A stretch of 43,103 nt of DNA from UBA3478 sp964217345 (GCA_964217345.1 CAXPJI010000008.1:1-43103); one strand, 5' to 3'. Numbered from the stretch's first letter, positions 31,226 to 39,702 are shown. The notes: a model not told the origin generated them from the sequence alone. Numbers and translations: made by a program.

Positions 31226-33393
31226 TAGCGTTCCCCAGGATGGTAGGTTTCTATCGCTCTTCTTAGCAACTCTTCTTTGTAAAAAGGAACCTTCTTAAAA
31301 GCGCCGTCTACATAAAGTGATGTCTGATCGTCGAAATGCTTAGAGCTAGGATCACCACTCTGACCACCTGCTAGTAGACTGTAAGCCTCAACCTTATCAC
31401 CGAATTCTACAACTGCCACAAAACTATTGCCACGGGTACCGTAGATCTTTTTAGTGTTATTGTGATAACGTGCACCGTAGGCGGCCAGTGCGCCCCAGCG
31501 ACCACTTGCATGCGGAATAGCAACGCTTGGCAAAGAATCACTGAAGGCTTGATAAATTGAGCCATCAATTCTTTGATATCTATTTACCTCACCCCATGCA
31601 ATCAGCGGCGTGCCAAAATCAGTAATCATCTGTTTTGCAGTGGCTCTCAACAGAGCTAATTTCCTTTTAGGATCACTTTCACTACTTCCCCAAAAGGTCA
31701 AATGTTCCAATTCGCTATATCCATTAGGGCGTTTAATTTCTTTAAGAAGTCGAGTGCCATAGAAGTGCGCAATACTCATGGCTTTGCTGTCTAGATTTGT
31801 TTTAAAATCCCAAGAGCGCAAAGCTTCGATAATGGGAGAGAGTTCTGGGTCTGGAAAACGATCGTAAGCATCAATAAGACCCGGAATCAACACTTCAAAA
31901 GCAGGTAAACTCGGATCATAAGCAAGCTGAATCAACGATTTCAAATCGTGTTTTTGTTCATTAACGAGCATCCTGATAGCGTGAATGCCTCTAAAATTCT
32001 CGGGGGCTGTACTCATGTAATACGGATAATCTTCAGGTTTTGGGCTATCATTACTAGCTAAGGTAAATGGGGTAGAGTTGCAATTTTGCAACCATCCGGT
32101 CGATGGATTTAAGAGCGTGATATGCTCGCTTACTTCATGAAGCCCTTGCCAATCAGTTTCTGGATTAGTACCATCTACGGGTTGTGCATAATCGAATCGC
32201 GTGTTGCGTTTCGGAATAAAATTCCCATGCCAATAGGCAATATTACCCTCTGCATCAGCATAGACCGTGTTGTTAGATGAGTTCGTTTTAAGGTTCATCA
32301 TGTTACTAAAACCCTTATATCCATTTTGCTTGGTTCGAATAAACGACTGTTCTAGTGCACGAGCCGGCGACCACATCATCGCCGTTGATACCCACTTATC
32401 GTCTAACTGATGAGTGACTGGGCCATGATGGGTGCGATAAAGGGTATAGGTCTCTTCAACTAGGGTGCCATCTTCTGACCTAACTTTCAAAGTTGTGTCA
32501 AAGGATTTTACAGGTCTCCACTGGTTTCCATATCGATATTCAAGGCCGTTTGCAGTCTTGCGAACCTCTTCTACAAACTCATCGATGACATCGGTATAGG
32601 TTGAGGTATGCATCCATCCGGTTTTCTCATTGAAACCTTGGTAGATGAAAAATTGACCCCATGTCACCGCACCATAGGCGTTCAATCCTTCTTCACTAAC
32701 TACATGCATCTCTCCTCTAAAAAAGAAGGAAGTGTGAGGATTAATAAGCAACATGGCATTACCCGATTTCGTTTTATGGGAATTAAGTGCAATCCCATTA
32801 GATCCTGCAGGTTCTAAAAGTGCAACCTCTGCCGCAATAGCCTCAGATTCTATGATATCAATGGGTCGTTGATCACCATAAAAAGCTTTAATCTTACGCG
32901 TCGAAACCCTTTCAATATCTCCCCCGATAGATCCTTCGCTAAAGTAGTAGGGCATCCAGGGCTCGAAATGCTTAATCACCCGTGGCTCAACCTCTGGATG
33001 AGTCTCTAGATAATAATTCACACCATCTGCAAAGGCAATACAAAGTTCCTTAAGCCAATCAGGACTTTCCTCAAAAGCGGCTTTGGCTTCATCTTCAGTC
33101 ATGAAGAGCTGTGCACGAAGGTCGCTATATAAGGCAGCTGCACCTTCAGCTTCGGCAAGTTTTCCCGTTGCCCAAATATAATTTTGCTCAACACGGTTAA
33201 AATCATCCTCGCACTGGGCATAAAGCATTCCAAAAACAGCATCCGCATCGGTCTTTGCATAAATATGGGGCACACCAAAATCATCTCGAATAATCTCTAC
33301 ACGTTCAGCCCTAGCCTCGAGTCTTGAAAGCTCTTCAGAGCTGGTGCATGCCGATAACATCAAAAAGAATAGTAATACCCCTATTTGCTTCAT
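31222..33393 (-). CDS. Penicillin acylase (Ntn-hydrolase) family lipoprotein
   Basis: 723 aa. Lipoprotein signal LMLSAC (Cys16). The family N-terminus VEIIRDDFGVPHIYAKTDADAVFGMLYAQCEDDF (long stretch, about 32-65) forms the small subunit. The catalytic N-terminal serine of the large subunit is Ser198 in EPAGSNGIAL, expected after autocleavage; most relatives have GSNNW. Then come NPHTSFFFRGEMHVV, GAVTWGQFFIYQGFNEKTGWMHTS and YADAEGNIAYWHGNF. Family members cleave amide bonds: beta-lactam side chains, acyl-homoserine lactones or cyclic lipopeptides. A periplasmic or surface amidase, possibly quorum-quenching, is plausible but not shown. The gene stands alone. Confidence 0.92.
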   Translation of the reverse strand: MKQIGVLLFFLMLSACTSSEELSRLEARAERVEIIRDDFGVPHIYAKTDADAVFGMLYAQCEDDFNRVEQNYIWATGKLAEAEGAAALYSDLRAQLFMTEDEAKAAFEESPDWLKELCIAFADGVNYYLETHPEVEPRVIKHFEPWMPYYFSEGSIGGDIERVSTRKIKAFYGDQRPIDIIESEAIAAEVALLEPAGSNGIALNSHKTKSGNAMLLINPHTSFFFRGEMHVVSEEGLNAYGAVTWGQFFIYQGFNEKTGWMHTSTYTDVIDEFVEEVRKTANGLEYRYGNQWRPVKSFDTTLKVRSEDGTLVEETYTLYRTHHGPVTHQLDDKWVSTAMMWSPARALEQSFIRTKQNGYKGFSNMMNLKTNSSNNTVYADAEGNIAYWHGNFIPKRNTRFDYAQPVDGTNPETDWQGLHEVSEHITLLNPSTGWLQNCNSTPFTLASNDSPKPEDYPYYMSTAPENFRGIHAIRMLVNEQKHDLKSLIQLAYDPSLPAFEVLIPGLIDAYDRFPDPELSPIIEALRSWDFKTNLDSKAMSIAHFYGTRLLKEIKRPNGYSELEHLTFWGSSESDPKRKLALLRATAKQMITDFGTPLIAWGEVNRYQRIDGSIYQAFSDSLPSVAIPHASGRWGALAAYGARYHNNTKKIYGTRGNSFVAVVEFGDKVEAYSLLAGGQSGDPSSKHFDDQTSLYVDGAFKKVPFYKEELLRRAIETYHPGERY

Positions 33394-33430
33394 TTGAATT
33401 CAATTTTAATACTTGTTCAAGATACTGCAT

Positions 33431-33459
33431 TTTGACTGCAGTGATGCACCTTATCTTTG
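33431..33459 (+). promoter_or_regulatory. Bacteroidota-type promoter TTTG - N17 - TATCTTTG, close to the start codon
   Basis: TTTG at 33431-33434, 17 bases, then TATCTTTG at 33452-33459. Both boxes match the phylum consensus exactly. The ATG at 33465 is only 5 bases after the -7 box, so the transcript should start at or within a few bases of the start codon. This is the best promoter match in the window. Confidence 0.65.
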
Positions 33460-33464
33460 CGGGT

Positions 33465-35198
33465 ATGAGCGAAACACGTAGTAGTTTAAAGAAAGCCTTC
33501 AGAACAATAATCAGGCCCAGAATTCATTTAGTATTCACAGGCCTTGGCCTTATCGTAATTAGTAAAGGAGCTTCATTTGTCGCTCCTTTGGCAATGAAAA
33601 CCTTTGTCGATGAGCTCATTCCCAATCAAGATTTAGAAGGGATTAAAACTCTAGTAATCGTAGTATTAATCGCCCTTGTTCTACAAGCCACAACCAGTTT
33701 TTTATTAACTCGTTTAGTGAGCGTGGCGGCACAGTACCTTATTACGGAGTTGCGTATTCAAGTACAGCAAAAACTACTATCTCTCCCCGTTCGCTTTTTT
33801 GAAAATACTCAAACAGGAGCCCTGGTTTCTAGAGTGATGAAAGATGTGGAAGGGGTCAAAAGCCTCGTAGGAACAGGTCTTGTTCAATTGATTGGCGGTT
33901 TATTTACTGCTGCAGTGGCATTCGTATTTCTCATCCGGCTGAGTCTTCCGATGACCCTTTTTAGTTTAGCGCCTCTAGCCCTATTTGCACTCATCGCCTT
34001 CAAGGCCTTTACAACCGTACGCCCCATATTCAGGGAAAGAGGCAAAATAGAGGCAGAGGTAAAAGGGAGGCTTAATGAGACTTTTTCAGGGATTCGAATG
34101 ATCAAAGGCTTTTCGGCAGAATCAAGAGAAAAATCGAGATTTGAAAAAGGAGCTACTATACTTTTCGAAAACATTAAAAAGTCGATGATTTATATGGCTC
34201 TGATTAGCAGTGGGTCAATACTACTCGCTGGGGTAGCCACTACACTAGTTACCGGCCTCGGAGGTTACTACATTATCGAGGGTTCATTAAGTCTTGGTGA
34301 GTTTTTACAATTTACCTTCTTGCTTGGTTTACTAATCAGTCCAATATTTCAATTAACTAGTGTAGGTACTGAAATCACCGATGCTCTAGCGGGTCTTGAT
34401 CGTACCGAAGAGTTATTTGAAAAGATCTCTGAATTTGAAAAATATCAGGGAGCTGAGTTAATTGGAGGCTTTCAATCGCTAGCTTTTGACAAGGTGTGTT
34501 TTAGTTATAACGAAGGGAGTAAAGTCTTAAACAATATTAGTTTCGAATTAAAAGCCGGGCAAACCATAGCTCTTGTAGGAAGTTCGGGAGCAGGAAAATC
34601 TACGCTAGCTAATCTAGCAGCTCGATTTCTTGAACCCGATTCAGGACAACTTATCATCAATGGGCAACTTGCCAATGAAATAGATCTTGCCTCGTACCGT
34701 AGGCAGCTAGGAGTGGTCCTTCAAGATGATTTTCTTTTCGATGGAACGATCAAAGAAAACGTGCTCTACGGTAATCCCGAATGTAGTGAGGAAGAACTTT
34801 ATTCAGCATTAGGTGCTGCCTATGTGAGTGAATTCGTAGAGGGTCTAGAAAAGGGTATTGATACCGTAATCGGTGAAAGAGGAATAAAACTCTCTGGAGG
34901 GCAACGACAACGATTAGCAATAGCCAGGGCGCTAGTAGCAAATCCTAGGTTATTAATTCTCGATGAAGCGACCTCGAATTTAGATGCTGAAAGCGAACAC
35001 TACATTCAACTTGGTCTCGAGAATCTAACTCGCAATAGAGCCACACTAGTGATTGCCCATAGACTCAGTACTATACAGAATGCAGATATGATTATCGTCT
35101 TAGAAAAGGGTGAAATTGTAGAAAATGGAACACACAAAGAGCTGTTTGAAAAGCAAGGTAGATACCATAGTCTTTATACGAGACAAGCTCGCATTTAA
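33465..35198 (+). CDS. ABC exporter, fused membrane and ATPase domains (MsbA-like)
   Basis: 577 aa from ATG 33465, chosen because upstream in-frame codons run through the promoter boxes and the divergent gene start. N-terminal membrane domain with six helices (about 20-320): VRFFENTQTGALVSRVMKDVEG is the typical coupling-helix region of type IV exporters. The nucleotide-binding domain has Walker A LVGSSGAGKSTLANL, Q-loop GVVLQDDFLFDGTIKENV, signature LSGGQRQRLAIARAL, Walker B LLILDEATSNLD and the H-switch IAHRLSTI. It works as a homodimer exporting a lipid or amphiphile across the inner membrane; lipid A export by MsbA is the best-known case. No neighbour identifies the substrate. Confidence 0.92.
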   Translation: MSETRSSLKKAFRTIIRPRIHLVFTGLGLIVISKGASFVAPLAMKTFVDELIPNQDLEGIKTLVIVVLIALVLQATTSFLLTRLVSVAAQYLITELRIQVQQKLLSLPVRFFENTQTGALVSRVMKDVEGVKSLVGTGLVQLIGGLFTAAVAFVFLIRLSLPMTLFSLAPLALFALIAFKAFTTVRPIFRERGKIEAEVKGRLNETFSGIRMIKGFSAESREKSRFEKGATILFENIKKSMIYMALISSGSILLAGVATTLVTGLGGYYIIEGSLSLGEFLQFTFLLGLLISPIFQLTSVGTEITDALAGLDRTEELFEKISEFEKYQGAELIGGFQSLAFDKVCFSYNEGSKVLNNISFELKAGQTIALVGSSGAGKSTLANLAARFLEPDSGQLIINGQLANEIDLASYRRQLGVVLQDDFLFDGTIKENVLYGNPECSEEELYSALGAAYVSEFVEGLEKGIDTVIGERGIKLSGGQRQRLAIARALVANPRLLILDEATSNLDAESEHYIQLGLENLTRNRATLVIAHRLSTIQNADMIIVLEKGEIVENGTHKELFEKQGRYHSLYTRQARI

Positions 35199-35199
35199 T

Positions 35200-35215
35200 A
35201 GTCTTGCTTAAGACT
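35200..35215. terminator. Possible short hairpin between convergent ABC exporter and ferredoxin genes
   Basis: AGTCTT / AAGACT can form a 6-bp stem with a GCTT loop, lying across the 9-base gap between the two convergent stops. There is no T-tract, so termination is uncertain. It is the only inverted repeat I noticed at a gene end. Confidence 0.25.
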
Positions 35216-35537
35216 CGGGAGCCATCTCAATGACGAGACCTTCTAGCTCTTCAGTGATGGGAATTTGACAACCCAGACGACTATTGTCTTTAACGTGAAA
35301 GGCTTCTGAAAGCATAGCCTCTTCCTCATCAGACATTGGGTTTAGTTCATGTGAAGATTGTATATAGCATTGACACGAGGCGCACATTGCCATTCCTCCA
35401 CAAATACCAACAGTGCCATCGGGCTCAATTTCATAGGAGCGTACTACCTCCATGAGATTCATATTCATGTCTGTTGGAGCTTGCAATTCATGCTTAACAC
35501 CCTGTCGATCGATGATTGTTATTGCAACCTCATTCAT
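35208..35537 (-). CDS. [2Fe-2S] ferredoxin, adrenodoxin type
   Basis: 109 aa. Cluster ligands Cys46-x5-Cys52-x2-Cys55 (GICGGMAMCASCQCYI) and Cys90 (RLGCQIPI) have the adrenodoxin/ISC-ferredoxin spacing. The acidic helix MSDEEEAMLSEAF is the usual partner-binding segment. It carries single electrons in the cytoplasm for Fe-S assembly, hydroxylases or similar enzymes. The gene starts 2 bases after the stop of the ferredoxin reductase gene, its probable electron donor. It ends 9 bases from the convergent ABC exporter. Confidence 0.94.
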   Translation of the reverse strand: MNEVAITIIDRQGVKHELQAPTDMNMNLMEVVRSYEIEPDGTVGICGGMAMCASCQCYIQSSHELNPMSDEEEAMLSEAFHVKDNSRLGCQIPITEELEGLVIEMAPES

Positions 35538-35539
35538 GA

Positions 35540-36598
35540 TTAGTCGATTGTTTTAACAACGGCTTTAGGTGCTTCTTTTTTGGAGCCATCAAAACCGGTA
35601 ACACCGCCTACCGTAGTATATTTCATCACATAACGTTTGTCTGGATAAATACGAGCATAAGCACTTTGACACATTAAAGTTGCCTCATGAAAACCACAAA
35701 GAATCAATTTCAATTTACCTGGGTAGGTATTTACATCACCGATAGCATATACACCTGGTATATTCGTTTGATAATCTAGGGTGTGATTTACCTTAATGGC
35801 GTTCTTCTCAATCTCCAATCCCCAATCAGATAAGGGGCCTAATTTTGGAGAAAGACCAAACAGCGGAATGAAAGCATCTACAGCCATCTCCTTCGTTAAA
35901 TCAGTTTGATGATTATGGATCACTAAAGACTCCAGTGAATCTCCTCCTTTTATTTCAACCACCTCAGCAGGTGTATTTAGTAGAATCTTTCCTTTATTCT
36001 TAAGTTCTTGAACTTTCTCAACCGAATCTAAAGCACCTCTAAATTCGTTGCGGCGATGAACCAAATGAACCTCACTGGCAATGTCACTTAAGAAAATTGA
36101 CCAATCTAGGGCCGAATCTCCCCCTCCCGCAATCAAAACTTTTTTACCACGATATTGCTCTGGATCCTTAACCATGTACGAAACTCCGCGATCCTCGAAC
36201 TTCTCTATACCCGAAATTTCAGGTTTTCTTGGCTCGAAACTTCCAAGCCCACCAGCGATAGCAACTATTTTTGATTTGTGCTTTGTTCCCTTGTTAGTAG
36301 TTACAATAAAGTAATCATCCTCGGTACGTTCTAAGGTCTCTGCTCTTTCACCGAGAGTAAATCCAGGTTGAAAAGGTTCGATTTGCTTCATCAAATTATC
36401 AACCAGTTCACCGGCTAACACCTCAGGATACCCGGGAATATCATATATCGGTTTCTTAGGATACAACTCAGCCAATTGACCACCAGGTTGTGGCAGGGCA
36501 TCGACTAGATGACATTTAAGTTGTAATAATCCTGCTTCGAAAACAGTAAAAAGGCCTGTAGGTCCCGCTCCTATGATAAGGATATCGGTTGTAATCAT
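35540..36598 (-). CDS. Ferredoxin-NADP+ reductase, thioredoxin-reductase-like type
   Basis: 352 aa from ATG 36598; a longer start would overlap nfu. Two Rossmann folds: FAD motif ILIIGAGPTGLFTVFEAG (6-23) and NADPH motif KVLIAGGGDSALDWSIFLSD (153-172), plus GVYAIGDVNTYPG near the C-terminus. The CxxC redox pair of thioredoxin reductase is absent (SALDWS stands at that place), which marks the TrxR-type FNR of Bacillus YumC and green sulfur bacteria. It reduces ferredoxin with NADPH or the reverse; the ferredoxin is encoded directly downstream. It follows nfu by 10 bases, forming a four-gene Fe-S unit. Confidence 0.93.
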   Translation of the reverse strand: MITTDILIIGAGPTGLFTVFEAGLLQLKCHLVDALPQPGGQLAELYPKKPIYDIPGYPEVLAGELVDNLMKQIEPFQPGFTLGERAETLERTEDDYFIVTTNKGTKHKSKIVAIAGGLGSFEPRKPEISGIEKFEDRGVSYMVKDPEQYRGKKVLIAGGGDSALDWSIFLSDIASEVHLVHRRNEFRGALDSVEKVQELKNKGKILLNTPAEVVEIKGGDSLESLVIHNHQTDLTKEMAVDAFIPLFGLSPKLGPLSDWGLEIEKNAIKVNHTLDYQTNIPGVYAIGDVNTYPGKLKLILCGFHEATLMCQSAYARIYPDKRYVMKYTTVGGVTGFDGSKKEAPKAVVKTID

Positions 36599-36608
36599 CG
36601 TTTTTATT

Positions 36609-36848
36609 CTAGGCGATATTAATAACCTCCTCAATTTGAGGAGCGAATTTCTTGATAGTCATCTCAACCCCACTTTTAAGGGTCATCTGGTTGATGGAAC
36701 AACCCACGCAATTTCCTTCTAATCGAACCTTGACTGAGGTCCCGTTGTCAATAGAAACCAGAGAAATATCTCCTCCATCGCTTTGAAGAAAGGGTCGAAT
36801 TTCTGCAAGAGCAGCTTCAACCTTCTCTTTTAGTTCATTTGCTGTCAT
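36609..36848 (-). CDS. NifU C-terminal-like Fe-S scaffold/carrier (Nfu)
   Basis: 79 aa, just the Nfu domain: KVEAALAEIRPFLQSDGGDISLV, then the cluster motif NCVGCSINQMTLKSGVE with Cys47 and Cys50. It binds a [4Fe-4S] cluster between two subunits and hands it to apo-proteins. The ATG shares a base with the TGA of the Mrp-like gene (TGATG), so they are coupled, consistent with joint action in Fe-S delivery. Confidence 0.94.
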   Translation of the reverse strand: MTANELKEKVEAALAEIRPFLQSDGGDISLVSIDNGTSVKVRLEGNCVGCSINQMTLKSGVEMTIKKFAPQIEEVINIA

Positions 36849-37987
36849 CAGCGCTTTGGTTTAACGGCAGAACATCCTGCCATGGTTGTAATTCGTATTG
36901 CCTCGGTAGGTGGAAGCGATTCATTTCTTTTTACCAACTCTGAAACTACTTCTTTGGTTAAAGATTCAAAAGCCTCTGATACGGGCGTATGATCTTGCAG
37001 AGCAGCTGGTCGACCAACATCTCCTGCTTCTCTTACACTCTGAACAAGAGGAATTTCACCCAGGAGAGCTACTCCCATTCGTTCTGCCAAATGCTTCGCA
37101 CCTCCCTCACCAAATATATAGTATTTGTTTTCTGGCAATTCTGCAGGGGTGAAGTAGGACATGTTCTCTATGATACCGAGTACCGGCACCTGAATGGCGT
37201 CTTGAGCAAACATTGCTATCCCTTTACGGGCATCAGCTAAAGCCACTTCTTGAGGAGTACTCACTACTACGGCTCCAGTAATGGGTAATGACTGCATGAT
37301 ACTCAAGTGAATATCCCCGGTTCCTGGAGGCAGATCGACAATTAAAAAATCGAGCTCACCCCAGTGCGCATCAAAGATCATCTGATTGAGCGCTTTAGCC
37401 GCCATCGGCCCTCTCCAAATTACAGCCTGGTCTTTTTCGGTAAAGAAACCTATAGAGAGTAGTTTCACTCCATAGTTAGAGACAGGCTTCATTTTGGATT
37501 TTCCATCAACATCAATGGCTAACGGCTTCTCGTTTTCGACATCAAACATCAGTGGCTGAGAAGGGCCATAAATATCGGCATCTAAAAGACCCACTTCAAA
37601 TCCCATTTTGGCTAATGAAACGGCAAGATTTGCCGTAACCGTAGACTTACCAACCCCTCCTTTGCCAGAGGCAACGGCGATAATGTTTTTTATACCTGGT
37701 ATGGGCTTGCCCTTGATCAGGTTAGCGTTTTGTGTTTTCTCGGGGGCCTCCACTGAAATATTTACCTTAATCTTGGCTTTAGGATGCACTTCGGCGTGAA
37801 TCACTTGAAGAATAGAAACTTCAGTTTTCTTCTTTGCTTGCAGACTAGGGTTATTAATCGTTACATCCACCACGACCTCATCGCCAAATACTTGTACGTT
37901 TTTTACCGCTCCACTCTCAACTAAATTCTGGCCTTCGCCGGGCGCGCTAATGGTACTTAAAGCTTTAAGAATTTCACTCTTTGTCAT
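36848..37987 (-). CDS. apbC: Mrp/ApbC-family Fe-S carrier P-loop ATPase
   Basis: 379 aa. N-terminal MIP18/DUF59 domain (1-85: ILKALSTISAPGEGQNLVE) and a deviant-Walker ATPase: ASGKGGVGKSTVTANLAVSL (107-126), LLDADIYGPSQPLMF, DFLIVDLPPGTGD and STPQEVALADARKG. The CPxC cluster motif of Mrp/Nbp35 is replaced by ELPENKYYIFGEGG. A different cysteine occurs near the C-terminus (MAGCSAVKPKR). Loss of CPxC may be general in this phylum. It is the first gene of a unit with nfu, ferredoxin reductase and ferredoxin. Confidence 0.93.
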   Translation of the reverse strand: MTKSEILKALSTISAPGEGQNLVESGAVKNVQVFGDEVVVDVTINNPSLQAKKKTEVSILQVIHAEVHPKAKIKVNISVEAPEKTQNANLIKGKPIPGIKNIIAVASGKGGVGKSTVTANLAVSLAKMGFEVGLLDADIYGPSQPLMFDVENEKPLAIDVDGKSKMKPVSNYGVKLLSIGFFTEKDQAVIWRGPMAAKALNQMIFDAHWGELDFLIVDLPPGTGDIHLSIMQSLPITGAVVVSTPQEVALADARKGIAMFAQDAIQVPVLGIIENMSYFTPAELPENKYYIFGEGGAKHLAERMGVALLGEIPLVQSVREAGDVGRPAALQDHTPVSEAFESLTKEVVSELVKRNESLPPTEAIRITTMAGCSAVKPKR

Positions 37988-38028
37988 AGATCTGCATTTC
38001 TACTACAAAGATACGCAGATAACAAAGG

Positions 38029-38355
38029 CTATAAAAGCATTTCTGCGGGGTCCCAAAAAAGACGATCAAAGTCAACCACGCAATCTTCTGAGATTTCAAC
38101 TCCTTCATTTTCAAGAAGTTGTTGCATAAGATTAGTGCCAGGAAAATGATGTTTGCCGGTTAGCATACCCATACGATTCACCACTCGATGAGCGGGTACA
38201 TCCTTGTCGTGAGATAAATTCATTGCGTATCCGACCATTCGGGCTCCGCCCCTACGGCCGAGGTAATTGGCGATTGCCCCATAAGAGGTAACTCTTCCTT
38301 CGGGGATTTGTCGGGCAACCTCATAGACGCGCTCATAAAAATCATTACTACTCAT
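38029..38355 (-). CDS. Alkyltransferase-like protein (ATL), MGMT fold without the catalytic cysteine
   Basis: 108 aa. It covers the DNA-binding part of O6-methylguanine-DNA methyltransferase: YEVARQIPEGRVTSYGAIANYLG (helix-turn-helix with the Arg finger region) and VPAHRVVNRMGML. Ala55 replaces the alkyl-accepting Cys of PCHRV, so it cannot accept alkyl groups. ATLs flag O6-alkylguanines for nucleotide excision repair. It overlaps the LysE-family gene by 8 bases. Confidence 0.92.
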   Translation of the reverse strand: MSSNDFYERVYEVARQIPEGRVTSYGAIANYLGRRGGARMVGYAMNLSHDKDVPAHRVVNRMGMLTGKHHFPGTNLMQQLLENEGVEISEDCVVDFDRLFWDPAEMLL

Positions 38356-38968
38356 AATTCAACCATAAACGAATAAAAGTGATTACTACAAGCAATAACA
38401 TCAGAACGGCGATGATTCGATTCGAACGTTTTTCGAAGCGCTGCTCATCGAACGAAATTTTTGCAAACCCATAGGCATAACCATAAAGAATTACGAAGGT
38501 TCCTGATAGCGCCGCAGCTGCAAAAACAAATGTTTCAGAGGTGGCTAGGCGTGCAATTTTGGAGCTCCGAAGCGCGGCATGTAACCCTGCATAAAAAGGA
38601 ATGGTAAGTACATTGAGAAGTGCTAAACTGATCCCCTTCAGAAAGGAATTAGAAGATGAAGGTACGAGTTCGGTGAGATCTCTATTTGACTTTTTCCAGA
38701 AGTAGAAAAAGAGCACAAGGAAGATCAAAAGGGCTCCGATTAAAATATGATTGATCGTTTCTGGGTGTTCGAAAAGGAATTTTGAAAATACAGCAGCGCC
38801 TAGGGCTTCGGCGAAGATGACAAGCGAACAAGCTATGGAGAAGTAAATTCCGTACTTCTTACCTCTTTCCACAGAGATTTTGGCGGCATTCATATTGAGT
38901 AAACCGGGAGGTAAAGTAGCTACGGCAGCGGCTAAAAAAGTCAGAGCAAAAAGAGTGATGTAGTGCAA
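38348..38968 (-). CDS. LysE-family (RhtB-type) membrane exporter
   Basis: 206 aa with six hydrophobic helices. The N-terminal LAAAVATLPPGLLNMNAAKISVERG matches the LysE/RhtB family (P-G-P/L region after helix 1), and NVLTIPFYAGLHAAL is the second conserved segment after the cytosolic loop. Such proteins export amino acids or their analogues by proton exchange. Start is TTG at 38968, preceded by AAAGGCGG on that strand; no ATG exists before residue 26. It overlaps the ATL gene and follows trmB by 16 bases. Confidence 0.82.
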   Translation of the reverse strand: MHYITLFALTFLAAAVATLPPGLLNMNAAKISVERGKKYGIYFSIACSLVIFAEALGAAVFSKFLFEHPETINHILIGALLIFLVLFFYFWKKSNRDLTELVPSSSNSFLKGISLALLNVLTIPFYAGLHAALRSSKIARLATSETFVFAAAALSGTFVILYGYAYGFAKISFDEQRFEKRSNRIIAVLMLLLVVITFIRLWLNYE

Positions 38969-38984
38969 CCGCCTTTAGTATTAG

Positions 38985-39650
38985 TTAGATTTTAAACGAT
39001 ACATAAGTAATCGGCTTACCCACTTCTAAATACTGGCTCTCATAAAACGTTTGAACCTCGGTTACTACTGAAGGACTACCCGACTGCCTGTAAACGTCGT
39101 TGTTCGAATATACAATTTCTTTACCTAGTCCGTGCAGAAGGCCCAAAGTGTATCCGTGTAAAAACTCGCTATCTGTCTTAAGGTGCACCAAACCTTCACC
39201 TCCGAGAATCTTTTTGTAACGATCGAGAAACTGTATGTTGGTTAGTCGGTGTTTCGTTCGTTTATACTTTATCTGGGGATCTGGGAATGTAATCCAAATT
39301 TCACTGACCTCACCTGAATCAAAAATCAAATCGATAAGCTCAATATGCGTTCGTAGAAAGCAAACATTCGAAAGTTTATTTTCAAGTGCTGTCTTAGCTC
39401 CCCTCCATAATCTAGCACCTTTGATATCGATTCCGATGAAGTTTTTTTCTGGGTAACGTTCAGCAAGTGCGAGGGTGTATTCCCCCTTACCACAGCCCAA
39501 TTCTAAAACGATCGGATTTGAATTCGAAAAAATAGCATTCCAAGCACCTTTCAATTCGAAACCTTCTAAAATTTCTTGTCGAGAAGGCTGAATCACATTC
39601 TCAAAAGAATCATTATCTCTAAAGCGTTTTAGTTTATTTTTACTACCCAA
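38985..39650 (-). CDS. trmB: tRNA (guanine-N7-)-methyltransferase
   Basis: 221 aa. It methylates G46 of tRNAs with SAM. TrmB motifs: ELGCGKGEYTLALAERYPEKNFIGIDIKG (69-97 area), EIWITFPDPQIKYKRTKHRL (the W-x-x-F-P-D-P signature) and FHLKTDSEFLHGYTL-type end (VHLKTDSEFLH). The start is TTG (39648-39650): this gives MGSKNKLKRFRDN, the N-terminus I recall for flavobacterial TrmB, and there is no ATG alternative nearby. A good promoter lies 22-52 bases upstream. Confidence 0.95.
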   Translation of the reverse strand: MGSKNKLKRFRDNDSFENVIQPSRQEILEGFELKGAWNAIFSNSNPIVLELGCGKGEYTLALAERYPEKNFIGIDIKGARLWRGAKTALENKLSNVCFLRTHIELIDLIFDSGEVSEIWITFPDPQIKYKRTKHRLTNIQFLDRYKKILGGEGLVHLKTDSEFLHGYTLGLLHGLGKEIVYSNNDVYRQSGSPSVVTEVQTFYESQYLEVGKPITYVSFKI

Positions 39651-39671
39651 GGTTTATCTATTTTAAGCCTA

Positions 39672-39702
39672 CAAAGCTAACCCAATATCGCCCTAAACCC
39701 AA
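39672..39702 (-). promoter_or_regulatory. Candidate promoter of trmB (TTG - N20 - TAGCTTTG)
   Basis: Minus strand TTG at 39700-39702, then 20 bases, then TAGCTTTG at 39672-39679, an exact TAnnTTTG match, 22 bases before the TTG start of trmB. The -33 box overlaps the first base of the divergent glycosyltransferase gene. Confidence 0.55.

Noticed and set aside
35200..35215. Strong bidirectional terminator
   Set aside because: Stem is only 6 bp and lacks T-tracts on either side; kept only as a low-confidence hairpin.
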